A stretch of DNA of 64,000 nt from Stutzerimonas stutzeri (GTDB lineage Bacteria; Pseudomonadota; Gammaproteobacteria; Pseudomonadales; Pseudomonadaceae). This document shows, one piece after another, positions 17,290-26,063 of this stretch. A program made the translations under genes and the position numbers. Numbering within the stretch: position 1 is the stretch's first letter; each line of letters opens with the position of its first letter. Location of the stretch: NCBI RefSeq assembly GCF_002890915.1, contig NZ_POUT01000004.1, positions 248,001 to 312,000 of the forward strand, in the 5' to 3' direction. The notes under the pieces are model-generated. The model searched no databases. It worked only from the letters and a program-made list of their open reading frames with translations, and was not told the origin of the DNA.

Positions 17290-19500
17290 ATGACTGCCTT
17301 GACCCGCTCTTCGCTGGAATATGACACAGACAACCGCATCGACCTCGCCGGCATCATGCGCACCGCCTACGACCACAAGGCGCTGATCGCCAGCATCACC
17401 GGACTGTTCGCCGTGCTGGGCATTGCCTATGCGCTGGTCGCCACGCCGATCTACCAGGCCAGCGCGATGATCCAGATCGAACCGAAGAAAGGCGCCATCA
17501 CCGGGGTGCCGGAGATCGTTCCAAGGCCCGACTCGGTATCCCAGGCGACCACCGAGATCTCCCTGCTGAAATCGCGCGCAGTACTGGGCAAGGCGGTGGA
17601 GGGACTCAAGCTCTACATCACCGCCAGGCCACGACATTTCCCGTTGATCGGCAGCTACCTGGCGCGCAGGCATGACCCGTCGACCGACGGCGCCCTGGCC
17701 GCACCGCTGTTCGGCCTGGACGGCTACGCCTGGGGCGGCGAGAAGCTCGAGGTTTTCCAGCTGGACGTACCCGATGCCTATCTCGGTCAGAAACTCACCC
17801 TGGTCGCCGGCACCGCCGGCAACTACAGCCTCTACGACGACGACACGCAGCTGATCCTGCGCGGGCAGATCGGCCAGGCCGTGGAAAGCCAGGGCTTCAA
17901 GGTGCAGATCGCCGAGCTGGCCGCCCACCCGGGCACCGAGTTCGTGCTGTTCAGGAACCGCCCGCAGACCACCGCGCTGGACTATCAGAAGCGCCTGAAG
18001 GTCGGCGAGGCCGGCAAGGACTCCGGGATCATCTATATGTCCCTGGAAGACCCGGACCCGCAGTTGGCCAACCGTGTGCTGGATGAAATCAGTCGGCTCT
18101 ACGTCCACCAGAACATCCAGCGCAGCTCGGCCGAAGCCGCCCAGCGCCTGGAATTCCTCCGCTCGCAACTGCCCCAGGTACGCAAGGAGCTGGAGCGGGC
18201 CGAGGACGCGCTGAACGCCTACCAGACCAGCGCCAAGTCGGTGGATATCAGCATCGAGACCAAGGGGGTGCTGGATCAGATCGTCGCGCTGGAAACGCAG
18301 CTCTCCGAACTCACCCTCAAGCGCGTGGAATACGACCGCCTCTACACCCATGAGCACCCGACCTATCGCACGCTGATGACGCAAATGAACGAGCTGCAGG
18401 CGCAGAAGGCCCAGCTGCTGAAGAAAGTCGACGCCCTTCCCATGACGCAGCAGGAGCTGCTGCGCCTCAAGCGTGACATGGAAGTCACCACCCAGACCTA
18501 CACGCTGGTGATGAACCAGGCCCAGGAACAGGACATCCTGCGCGCCGGCACCATCGGCAACGTGCGGATCATCGACAACGCCTACTCGATGATCGAGAAA
18601 CCGGCCAAACCGGTGCGGCCGCTGGTGGTGGCGATCGCCATCTTCATCGGCCTGCTCGTCTCCGCCGCGGTGATCCTGACGCGCCAGGCGTTCTACCGCG
18701 GCGTCGAGAGCCCGGACGTGATCGAGAAGCTCGGCGTGCCGGTATATGCCGGCCTGCCCTACACCCCCCGGCAGGAGCAGCTCGACCGCACCCGCAAGGC
18801 ACGCGACGGCAAGGCCAGGCTGCTCAGCCTCACCGAGCCCGGCGACCTGGCGGTCGAATCGCTGCGCAGCCTGCGCACCAGCCTCAAGTTCGCCATGCTC
18901 GAGGCGCGCAACAACGTGCTGATGATCACCAGCCCGACCCCCTCGGTGGGCAAGTCGTTCGTCTCCAGCAACCTGGCGGCGGTGATCGCCCAGACCGGCC
19001 AGCGTGTGCTGCTGATCGATGCCGACATGCGCCGCGGCTACCTGCACGCCCTGTTCGGCATGAGCCCGCGCAACGGGCTATCGGATGCGCTGGCCTCCGG
19101 CCTGAGCCTGGCCCAGGTCACCAATCGCACCGAACAGAAGAACCTGCACTTCATCCCGGCCGGCTTCACCGCACCGAACCCCTCCGAGCTGCTGATGCAC
19201 GAAAACTTCTCCAGGCTGCTCAGGGAAGCGGAGAAACTCTACGACTTCATCATCATCGATACGCCACCGGCACTGGCGGTGACCGACGCGGTGCTGGTCG
19301 CCCAGCAAGCCGGCACCAGCCTGCTGGTCGCCCGCTTCGGCCTGAGCACCAGCGCGCAGATCGATGCCGCCAAGCGCCGCCTCGCGCAGAACGGCGTGCT
19401 GCTCAAGGGCGTGATCCTCAATGCCGTGAAACGCAAGGCGTCGACCTCGCCCTACGACAGCGGCGCCTACGGCTACTACAGCTACACCCAGAAAGCCTGA
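17290..19500 (+). CDS. wzc: Wzc-type polysaccharide co-polymerase and BY-type tyrosine kinase
   Basis: A 736-residue PCP-2a protein. It has an N-terminal Wzz domain with a first membrane helix near residues 35-60, a long periplasmic coiled-coil section (about 270-400) and a second helix near 440-460. A cytoplasmic BY-kinase domain follows, with Walker A SPTPSVGKSF (about 547-556), Walker A' LLIDADMRRG (about 575) and Walker B IIIDTPPAL (about 655). The C-terminus is tyrosine-rich (Y-x6-YGYYSY), the usual autophosphorylation cluster. It sets chain length and couples to export. No Wzb phosphatase or Wza partner gene is in the window. Confidence 0.93.
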   Translation: MTALTRSSLEYDTDNRIDLAGIMRTAYDHKALIASITGLFAVLGIAYALVATPIYQASAMIQIEPKKGAITGVPEIVPRPDSVSQATTEISLLKSRAVLGKAVEGLKLYITARPRHFPLIGSYLARRHDPSTDGALAAPLFGLDGYAWGGEKLEVFQLDVPDAYLGQKLTLVAGTAGNYSLYDDDTQLILRGQIGQAVESQGFKVQIAELAAHPGTEFVLFRNRPQTTALDYQKRLKVGEAGKDSGIIYMSLEDPDPQLANRVLDEISRLYVHQNIQRSSAEAAQRLEFLRSQLPQVRKELERAEDALNAYQTSAKSVDISIETKGVLDQIVALETQLSELTLKRVEYDRLYTHEHPTYRTLMTQMNELQAQKAQLLKKVDALPMTQQELLRLKRDMEVTTQTYTLVMNQAQEQDILRAGTIGNVRIIDNAYSMIEKPAKPVRPLVVAIAIFIGLLVSAAVILTRQAFYRGVESPDVIEKLGVPVYAGLPYTPRQEQLDRTRKARDGKARLLSLTEPGDLAVESLRSLRTSLKFAMLEARNNVLMITSPTPSVGKSFVSSNLAAVIAQTGQRVLLIDADMRRGYLHALFGMSPRNGLSDALASGLSLAQVTNRTEQKNLHFIPAGFTAPNPSELLMHENFSRLLREAEKLYDFIIIDTPPALAVTDAVLVAQQAGTSLLVARFGLSTSAQIDAAKRRLAQNGVLLKGVILNAVKRKASTSPYDSGAYGYYSYTQKA

Positions 19501-19530
19501 AACAGGGAACACTCACCAAGGAGATGTGCC

Positions 19531-20274
19531 GTGCTCAGAACCGTCGCGATGATGCAGCCCTACCTCTTCCCCTATCTGGGCTACTTTCAATTGATCGCCA
19601 TCAGTGACGTCTTCGTGCTGGGGGACGACCTGCAATACGTGAAGGGCTCATGGATGAATCGCAACCGGGTGCTGGTCAACGGCCAGCCCAAATTGATCAC
19701 CTTCCCGCTGAAGAAAGGCCACCAGGTCGAGAGCGTCAACCAGCGCTGGCTCTGCGATGACTTCGAGCGCGAGGCCGATGCGCTGTTGCGGATGCTCGAA
19801 CGCTGCTACGCCAAGGCGCCGCAGCGGGAGCAGGTGCTGCCCTTGCTCCGCGACATCCTGCAATACCCCGAGCGCAACCTGGCGCTGTTCACCGAAAACT
19901 CGATTCGCCGCCTCTGCGCCTACCTGGACATCGAGACCCCGATCTATTGCGGCTCCAGCCTCGGGCTGCCGGCCAGGATGGAGATGCAGGACCGGGTCAT
20001 CCAGATCTGCCATCGCATGGACGGCGAGTTGTATCTCAACCCCATCGGCGGCCTGGAGCTGTACTGCCCCGCCCGTTTCCGTGCCGATGGCCTGTTACTG
20101 CGCTTCCTGCGCATGGACGACATCACCTACGCGCAGTTCAAGCATCCATTCGTACCGTCGCTGTCGATCATCGACGTGCTGATGTTCAACAGCCGTGACG
20201 AGATCAAGGAACTCCTCCAGCGCTTCTGCGTGGTGGAGGGCCAGGAAAAACGGCCGACGCTGAGTCTGGCCTGA
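19531..20274 (+). CDS. WbqC-family protein
   Basis: A 247-residue protein with the WbqC-like N-terminal signature MMQPYLFPYLGYFQLI. The family is common in O-antigen and capsule loci, usually near genes for amino or N-acylated sugars; its chemistry is not settled. GTG start at 19531 with a strong AAGGAG. It sits between wzc and the rfaH-type gene. Together with the DegT enzyme it hints at an N-acyl amino-sugar in the repeat unit. Confidence 0.85.
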   Translation: MLRTVAMMQPYLFPYLGYFQLIAISDVFVLGDDLQYVKGSWMNRNRVLVNGQPKLITFPLKKGHQVESVNQRWLCDDFEREADALLRMLERCYAKAPQREQVLPLLRDILQYPERNLALFTENSIRRLCAYLDIETPIYCGSSLGLPARMEMQDRVIQICHRMDGELYLNPIGGLELYCPARFRADGLLLRFLRMDDITYAQFKHPFVPSLSIIDVLMFNSRDEIKELLQRFCVVEGQEKRPTLSLA

Positions 20275-20326
20275 CCGCTGCGCAGCTCATCCGGACAAAC
20301 GCAGGCAACAAGGAAAGGAACGCCTC

Positions 20327-20833
20327 ATGTCACCGAACGATGCACCCCGCTGGTACCTGATCCAGACCAAACCGCGACAGGAAGCACGCGCCGAGGAACA
20401 CCTGCGCCGCCAGCACTTCGAATGCTACCGGCCGCTCAAGACACATCCCCCGCTACGCCCGGGCCAGCAGGCCAGGGCGGATGAAGCGCTGTTTCCCGGT
20501 TACCTGTTCATCCGCCTCGATTGCCTCCACGACAACTGGTATCCGATCCGCTCGACGCGCGGAGTCAGCCGGGTGGTGACCTTCGGCGGCCAACCGATAC
20601 CGGTGCGCGATGAGCTGATCGAACAGCTGCGCCGGCGCCTCGCGCAGCCCGAAGGCACATCGGCCGCGGCATTCAAACCCGGCGAGCGGGTGCAGCTCAG
20701 CGGCGGCTTCGGCGACATCGAAGCCATCTTCGTCAGCAGCGATGGCGAGGAGCGCTCGGTCATCCTGCTCAAGCTGCTGCAGCGCGAGCAGAAAGTCCGG
20801 GTGCCGACCCGCTATCTCCATTGCTTCGCCTGA
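20327..20833 (+). CDS. rfaH: RfaH-type transcription antiterminator (NusG paralogue)
   Basis: A 168-residue NusG-family protein. The NGN domain covers about residues 8-110 (WYLIQTKPRQEARAEEHL, FPGYLFIRLD, STRGVSRVVTFGG). A short linker leads to a C-terminal KOW-like domain (PGERVQLSGGFGDIEAIF). The strings RGVSRVVTFG and DGEERSVILLKLL resemble E. coli RfaH more than housekeeping NusG. It should bind RNA polymerase paused at ops and suppress termination through the long operon. Two ops-like sites lie in the leader of this same cluster, suggesting local and possibly self-reinforcing control. Confidence 0.9.
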   Translation: MSPNDAPRWYLIQTKPRQEARAEEHLRRQHFECYRPLKTHPPLRPGQQARADEALFPGYLFIRLDCLHDNWYPIRSTRGVSRVVTFGGQPIPVRDELIEQLRRRLAQPEGTSAAAFKPGERVQLSGGFGDIEAIFVSSDGEERSVILLKLLQREQKVRVPTRYLHCFA

Positions 20834-20897
20834 GACCAGGCACAGCACCGGCAAGCGCTTCAGGGCAGCCCGACAGGTTCGAACAGCGAGTCGATCG

Positions 20898-22208
20898 ATG
20901 AAGATCCTATTTCTCAATGCGTTCTACGCCCCGCATATCGGTGGCGGGGCGGAAATCGTGCTCCGCCAGCAGGTCGAGGGGCTGCAGCGGCGCGGATGCG
21001 AGGTGGTGGTACTGGCCACGGGGTCGGAAGCGGGCCTGCACCTGCAGATCCAGGACGGCGTGCCGGTCTACCGCGCCGGGCTGGAAAACGGCTACTGGCA
21101 CTACACCCAGCAGCGCCCCTCGCGCCTCGCCCGGCTCGGCTGGCACTACCGCGACCGTTACAACGCCGGCATGCGCCGCTACGTGCGCGAGGTGATCGCC
21201 CGCGAACGACCGGACATCGTGCTCAGCAACAACCTCACCGGCTGGTCGATCTCCGCCTGGGACGAGATCAGCGCCGCCGGCCTGCCCATCGTCCAGGTGC
21301 TGCACGATCTGTATCTGCTCTGCCCGAAGGACACCATGTTCAACCACGGCAAGAGCTGCCAACGTCAGTGCGGCCTGTGCTCGGCCCTGCGCCTCAGGCA
21401 CGCGGCCGCCTCTGCGCAGGTGGCGACGGTGATCGGCGTCAGCCGCTTCGTGCTCGAGCGCGTCGTCGGCCAGGGCTACTTCGCCCGAGCCCGTCAGCAT
21501 GTGGTGCACAACTGCACGCCGGCCAACCCCGGGCAGGATCGCCCGCCGAATAAGCAGGCCAACTACCCGCTGCGCTTCGGCTACATCGGCACGCTTTCCG
21601 ATAACAAGGGCGTCGGCTGGCTGATCGAACAATTCCAACGCCTGGAGATAGATGCCCAGTTGCACATCGCCGGGCGCGGCAAGCTGGACTACGAGGCCAG
21701 GCTCAGGGCCATGGCCGACCCGGCCAAGGTCAGCTTCCTCGGCTACTGCGACAGCGATGACTTCATGCGCAGCATCGACGTGCTGGTGGTGCCCTCGCGC
21801 TGGGCCGAGCCGTTCGGCCTGGTCGCCGTCGAAGGCTGCGCCAACCACCTGCCGGTCATTGCCGCTCGCATGGGAGGGCTGCCGGAGATCATCCGCGACG
21901 AATACAACGGCCTGCTCTGTTCGCCGGACGACCCGGACTCGCTCGGCATCGCCATGCTCTGGCTGTACATCGATTGCGATCTGCGCCGAAAGCTGGGCAA
22001 CCAGGCCCGCGCCAGCGTCCTGCCAATGCTGGATATGGAACGCATGCTGGACCAGTACCAGTCCATCCTGCACGAGACACTTCAGGGAACGAGTAGCCAC
22101 CATGAACCAGAGCCTGTTGATCACCCCGCGACGCCGCGACTCGAATCCATTGGCATTCGACAAGCCGACGCTGCTGACGCTGGTCGTCGCCTCGCTGCTG
22201 CTGACTGA
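20898..22208 (+). CDS. Family 4 glycosyltransferase
   Basis: A 436-residue GT-B enzyme starting MKILFLNAFYAPHIGGGAEI. The C-terminal domain carries the retaining GT4 E-x7-E motif in EPFGLVAVE (near 298) within PSRWAEPFGLVAVEG. A possible metal cluster C-x-x-x-C-x-x-C occurs in SCQRQCGLC (about 153-161). The last 37 residues or so are low-complexity and are read out of frame over the start of the next gene (107-nt overlap), so the functional protein may end near residue 400. Confidence 0.88.
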   Translation: MKILFLNAFYAPHIGGGAEIVLRQQVEGLQRRGCEVVVLATGSEAGLHLQIQDGVPVYRAGLENGYWHYTQQRPSRLARLGWHYRDRYNAGMRRYVREVIARERPDIVLSNNLTGWSISAWDEISAAGLPIVQVLHDLYLLCPKDTMFNHGKSCQRQCGLCSALRLRHAAASAQVATVIGVSRFVLERVVGQGYFARARQHVVHNCTPANPGQDRPPNKQANYPLRFGYIGTLSDNKGVGWLIEQFQRLEIDAQLHIAGRGKLDYEARLRAMADPAKVSFLGYCDSDDFMRSIDVLVVPSRWAEPFGLVAVEGCANHLPVIAARMGGLPEIIRDEYNGLLCSPDDPDSLGIAMLWLYIDCDLRRKLGNQARASVLPMLDMERMLDQYQSILHETLQGTSSHHEPEPVDHPATPRLESIGIRQADAADAGRRLAAAD

Positions 22209-23400
22209 GACCTTCTCCGGCGCGCTGCGCTACTACTTCGACATGCTGGGCATTTCCTGGCTGCTGTACCTGCCCAAGGTCGCCTGCCTCGCCGCGCTGT
22301 GCCTGGAACTGCTGCGCTACCGCGGCTGGCCGCTGTTCTGGCTGGCGTTGCTGGGGCTGCTCACCTCCAGCCAGCTGGCACTGATGCATGGCGCGGAGCT
22401 GCGCAACATCGGCTTCAGCCTGTTCATCTACATTCCACTGCTGTTCGGCCTGATCTGCGGCCGGCACCTGGAACTGCGCCTGTCGCTGCTGCGCAGAATC
22501 ATCGGCTTCTGCCTGATCGCATCGTTCGCCGGCATCGCCCTCGACCTGCTCACCAACGTGCCGTGGAAGGGCTACAGCTACATGGTGGGCGAGGTCGAGC
22601 TGAGCGCCAACCGCTCCTGGGCGTTCGACGATATCGACCGCATCGGTGGTTTCGCCCGGATGTCCACCGCCCTGTCGGTGATGATCGCCATCTACAGCCT
22701 GTTCATCGCCGCCTTCATCCGGTCGCGGCTGCTCAGGCTGGTGCTGTATGCCGCTGCGCTGGTCGGCATCGTGCTGACCACCAACAAGTCCACCGCGGCC
22801 GCCTATGCGCTGACCCTGCTGATGCTGGTCGTCACGGCATACCGCTTCGCCAGCGCCTCGGCATTCCTCATCGCGGTGCTGACGGGCCTGGCGCTGCCGA
22901 TCGCCAGCCTGCTGCTGAGCCTGGACCCGAATGCGGCCAACAACGGCACGTTGCTGGCGTCCTTCGCCGACCGCCTGATCAACAGCTGGCCGAATTTCAT
23001 CGCGGTGATCACTGGCGAGGGCTGGGGCTGGTGGGGAGCCGGCTTCGGCGTGGTGGGCAGCGCCGGCCAGATCTATCGAGTACCGGGGCTGGAGCTGCTG
23101 AGCATCGCCGACAACACCGCGCTGTACCTGTGGGGGATGCTCGGCGTATTCGGCGTGCTGCTGTACCTGTTGCTGTTCCCACTGCTGCTGCGCCTGCAGG
23201 AACGGGGGCCGCGCCTGCGCAATGCGCTGCTGCCCATCGTCTTCTGCCTCTGCCTGGTGGCCTGGGCCACCGATGTGCTGGAAGTGACCACCGCCACCTT
23301 GTTCCTCGGGCTGGCCATATCCCATGTGCTGACGCCGGCGCGAGCCCCGACGGGCATCCTGGCGGCACAGCGACTTCCCGAACTGCAACGCCTGATCTGA
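22102..23400 (+). CDS. wzy: O-antigen polymerase/ligase-type membrane protein (Wzy/WaaL family)
   Basis: A 432-residue protein with about ten membrane helices and a large periplasmic loop around residues 290-330 (WGWWGAGFGVVGSAGQIY), the architecture of Wzy polymerases and WaaL ligases. With a Wzx and a Wzc in the same cluster, polymerase is the likely role. The ATG at 22102 follows CAGGGAACGAG and lies inside the preceding gene's frame. The first helix begins soon after this start, so a much later start is unlikely. Confidence 0.8.
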   Translation: MNQSLLITPRRRDSNPLAFDKPTLLTLVVASLLLTETFSGALRYYFDMLGISWLLYLPKVACLAALCLELLRYRGWPLFWLALLGLLTSSQLALMHGAELRNIGFSLFIYIPLLFGLICGRHLELRLSLLRRIIGFCLIASFAGIALDLLTNVPWKGYSYMVGEVELSANRSWAFDDIDRIGGFARMSTALSVMIAIYSLFIAAFIRSRLLRLVLYAAALVGIVLTTNKSTAAAYALTLLMLVVTAYRFASASAFLIAVLTGLALPIASLLLSLDPNAANNGTLLASFADRLINSWPNFIAVITGEGWGWWGAGFGVVGSAGQIYRVPGLELLSIADNTALYLWGMLGVFGVLLYLLLFPLLLRLQERGPRLRNALLPIVFCLCLVAWATDVLEVTTATLFLGLAISHVLTPARAPTGILAAQRLPELQRLI

Positions 23401-23416
23401 GAACGGACGGTCACGG

Positions 23417-24730
23417 ATGTTTCATATGCGCTCTACCCTGCACGCAGCGCTGCTCGGCGGGCTGCTTGGCTTGTCCTTCGATGGCTCGGCGCAGCCCCTC
23501 GATGCCCCCTTCACCGTCGGCGTCTGCGCGCATGAACTGCACAAGGGCGACCCCAGCGGCCGTGCCTACGCGATGATGCGCGACGCTGGCATTACCTCCG
23601 TACGCACCGATGCCCATTGGGCCTATGTCGAGCGCCAGCGCAGCCAGCTGAAAATCGACCCATCCTGGCATCGCTACCTGACGGTGACGGCCGAGCACGG
23701 CCTGACTACCCAGTTCATCCTCGGCTACGGCAATCCGCACCACGGCAAGGGCGAGAAACCACGCAGCGAGCCGGTCAGGGCAGCCTTCAATCGCTACGTC
23801 GACTTCCTCGCCGAAACGTTCAAGGGCCGGGTGGCGTACTACGAAATCTGGAACGAGTGGGACGTGGAAGACCCGAAAGACCCGCAGTTCACCCAGGATT
23901 ACGCCCGCCTGATCGCCGATGCGGCGGGCATCATCCGCCAGCGCGACCCGAACGCGAAGGTGCTCGCCGGTGCGGTGACCAGCCAGGGCATCGAATCGGG
24001 GTTCGCCCTGCGCCTCCTGGAGAATGGCGTCATGCAGTCGCTGGACGGCTTGTCGCTGCATCCCTACGTGCACTGCCGGGGCTGGCGACGCAACACCCCG
24101 GAAGCCTGGATCAAGTGGATGGACGAAGTCGACAAGACGCTGACCCGCGCCGCCGGACGACCGGTGCCGCTCTACCTGACCGAAATGGCCTGGCCATCGC
24201 ACCAGGGCGCCTGCGGCATCGACGAAAGCCTGCAGGCCGCCTACCTGGCCCGCAGCTTCTTCCTGGCCAGGACGTTGCCCAACATCAAGGGGATGTGGTG
24301 GTACGACTTCCGCAACGATGGCACCAACCCGCGCGAGCGCGAGCACAATTTCGGCCTAGTCCGCCAGGACTTCACGCTGAAGCCGGCCTACCTGGTACTC
24401 GCCGCCATCAGCGAAATCGCCAGCCAGTACGAATTTCGTGGGCGGGTCGAGCACGCTATCGCAGACGTGGTACTGCTGCGCTTCGCCCGTGGCGACGATG
24501 ACCTGATGGTGGCCTGGAGCGCCGGCAAGCCACGCGCGGTCGAGCTGCAGCCCAGCGAGGGCAAGGCCGGGCAGCTGGCACTGCTGGATACCGCCCGGCC
24601 TCGGCGCGGCCGGATCACCACCGCCACGCGCTGGGAATGCCCGGCCAGCGGCAGTGCCTGTAGCGCAACGGTGGAGCTCGATGACTTTCCGAAGATCATC
24701 AGCCTGCGACCGGTACCGGCCGAACAATGA
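23417..24730 (+). CDS. Exported PslG-like glycoside hydrolase (GH39/clan GH-A type)
   Basis: A 437-residue secreted hydrolase. A signal peptide covers roughly residues 4-25 (HAALLGGLLGLSFDGSA) and a TIM barrel follows. The expected acid/base is E147 in EIWNEWDV and the expected nucleophile is E256 in YLTEMAWP, the clan GH-A pair. PslG of P. aeruginosa, a periplasmic hydrolase in the Psl locus, is the closest functional analogue I can name. It probably trims or releases the polymer made by this cluster. A second ATG at 23426 is possible. It begins 16 nt after wzy. Confidence 0.82.
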   Translation: MFHMRSTLHAALLGGLLGLSFDGSAQPLDAPFTVGVCAHELHKGDPSGRAYAMMRDAGITSVRTDAHWAYVERQRSQLKIDPSWHRYLTVTAEHGLTTQFILGYGNPHHGKGEKPRSEPVRAAFNRYVDFLAETFKGRVAYYEIWNEWDVEDPKDPQFTQDYARLIADAAGIIRQRDPNAKVLAGAVTSQGIESGFALRLLENGVMQSLDGLSLHPYVHCRGWRRNTPEAWIKWMDEVDKTLTRAAGRPVPLYLTEMAWPSHQGACGIDESLQAAYLARSFFLARTLPNIKGMWWYDFRNDGTNPREREHNFGLVRQDFTLKPAYLVLAAISEIASQYEFRGRVEHAIADVVLLRFARGDDDLMVAWSAGKPRAVELQPSEGKAGQLALLDTARPRRGRITTATRWECPASGSACSATVELDDFPKIISLRPVPAEQ

Positions 24731-24877
24731 TCGCGTCGATTCCCCGAGCGTTCGCGTAACCACCCAGGCTTCGCCAGTTTCGCCCCAGCCCCGTACGTCC
24801 CCCGAAGCGGCGCCGCAGCCGCCCCCTTGGGCCCGGCCCCCCGGATCGCCCATGCCTTCATAGGGAGAACACCGACA

Positions 24878-25984
24878 ATGATCGTCATCAACGCACGTTT
24901 CCTGACCCAGGAAACCCGTGGTGTGCAACGTTTCGCCGAGCAGGTCTGCCTGGAGCTCGGCGCCATGCGCAAGGACCTGGTGTTCGTCGCACCGCACGCC
25001 ATCCGCATGCACGAAAGCGCCGACCGGCTGCAGGTACGCCGCATCGGCCGCAACACCGGCCATCTCTGGGAGCAACTGGACCTGCCGCTGTGGCTGGCAC
25101 GCCACGGCAACCCGCCGCTGGTTTCCTTGTGCAACACCGCGCCGCTGGCCTATCGCAACCAGATCGCCACCCACCACGACATCACCTACGTCCGCCACCC
25201 TGAAAGCTACTCGCGCCTCTTTCGCAGCCTCTACAAGGGGATCACCCCCGTGCTGCTCAAACGCATCAAGGCGCTGATCACGGTCAGCGACTTCTCCCGC
25301 CGGGAGATCTCGCGCTATTACGGCTATCCGAGCGCGAACATCTGCGTGATACCCAATGCCGTCGCGCCGGCGTTCCGCCCGCTCTGCGCCAGCGCGCCCG
25401 AAAGCCACACCACACCCTATCTGCTGGCCGTTTCCTCGCCCAACGCGCACAAGAACTTCACGCGGATGGTGGCGGCCTTCCTCAGCCTCGAAGGTTTCGA
25501 CGAGGTCGAACTGCGCATCGTCGGCGACTCGCACTCGGTGTTCTCGGCCCCGGACTACAGCGTCAACGGCAACCAGCGCATACGCATGCTCGGCCGCCTC
25601 AGCGACGCCGAACTGGTGCAGCAATACCGGGGCGCCACGGCATTCGTCTTCCCCTCTCTGTACGAGGGCTTCGGCATACCGCCGCTGGAGGCGCAGGCCT
25701 GCGGCTGCCCGGTGATCGCCGCACGTGCCGCGTCGATCCCCGAGGTGCTCAGGGAAAGCGTGCTGTATTTCGAACCGCTGAACATCGAGGACATCGCCCG
25801 CTGCATGAGCCGCGTGCTGCAGGACGCCACCCTGCGCAACGACCTGCGCACCCTGGGGCTGGCGAATGCCGGGCGCTATTGCTGGAAGCATTCGGCGCGG
25901 GAGGTTTCACAGCTGATCGACCGGACGCTGATCGGCAAGAGCGGCCAGCCACGGCTCGCGGCCTGGTCCTCCGAACGCTCCTAG
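24878..25984 (+). CDS. Family 4 glycosyltransferase
   Basis: A 368-residue GT-B enzyme. It starts MIVINARFLTQETRGVQRFA, as in mannosyl- and rhamnosyltransferases of the WbpY/RfaB type, and the C-terminal half has PSLYEGFGIPPLEAQACG with the E-x7-E pair. The AGGGAG ribosome site supports the start at 24878 rather than the in-frame ATG at 24827. A 147-nt gap before it shows no gene. Donor and acceptor are not inferable. Confidence 0.9.
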   Translation: MIVINARFLTQETRGVQRFAEQVCLELGAMRKDLVFVAPHAIRMHESADRLQVRRIGRNTGHLWEQLDLPLWLARHGNPPLVSLCNTAPLAYRNQIATHHDITYVRHPESYSRLFRSLYKGITPVLLKRIKALITVSDFSRREISRYYGYPSANICVIPNAVAPAFRPLCASAPESHTTPYLLAVSSPNAHKNFTRMVAAFLSLEGFDEVELRIVGDSHSVFSAPDYSVNGNQRIRMLGRLSDAELVQQYRGATAFVFPSLYEGFGIPPLEAQACGCPVIAARAASIPEVLRESVLYFEPLNIEDIARCMSRVLQDATLRNDLRTLGLANAGRYCWKHSAREVSQLIDRTLIGKSGQPRLAAWSSERS

Positions 25985-26063
25985 GCAAACGCGCCGCCTT
26001 GCACGGCATGACGGTGCAACGGCTTTCCACCCTCCCATTCCAGTCCATCGACCGAGGCTATCC

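Noticed and set aside
17263..19047. 594-residue minus-strand open frame
   Set aside because: It is antisense to wzc, whose Walker motifs and tyrosine cluster are clear.
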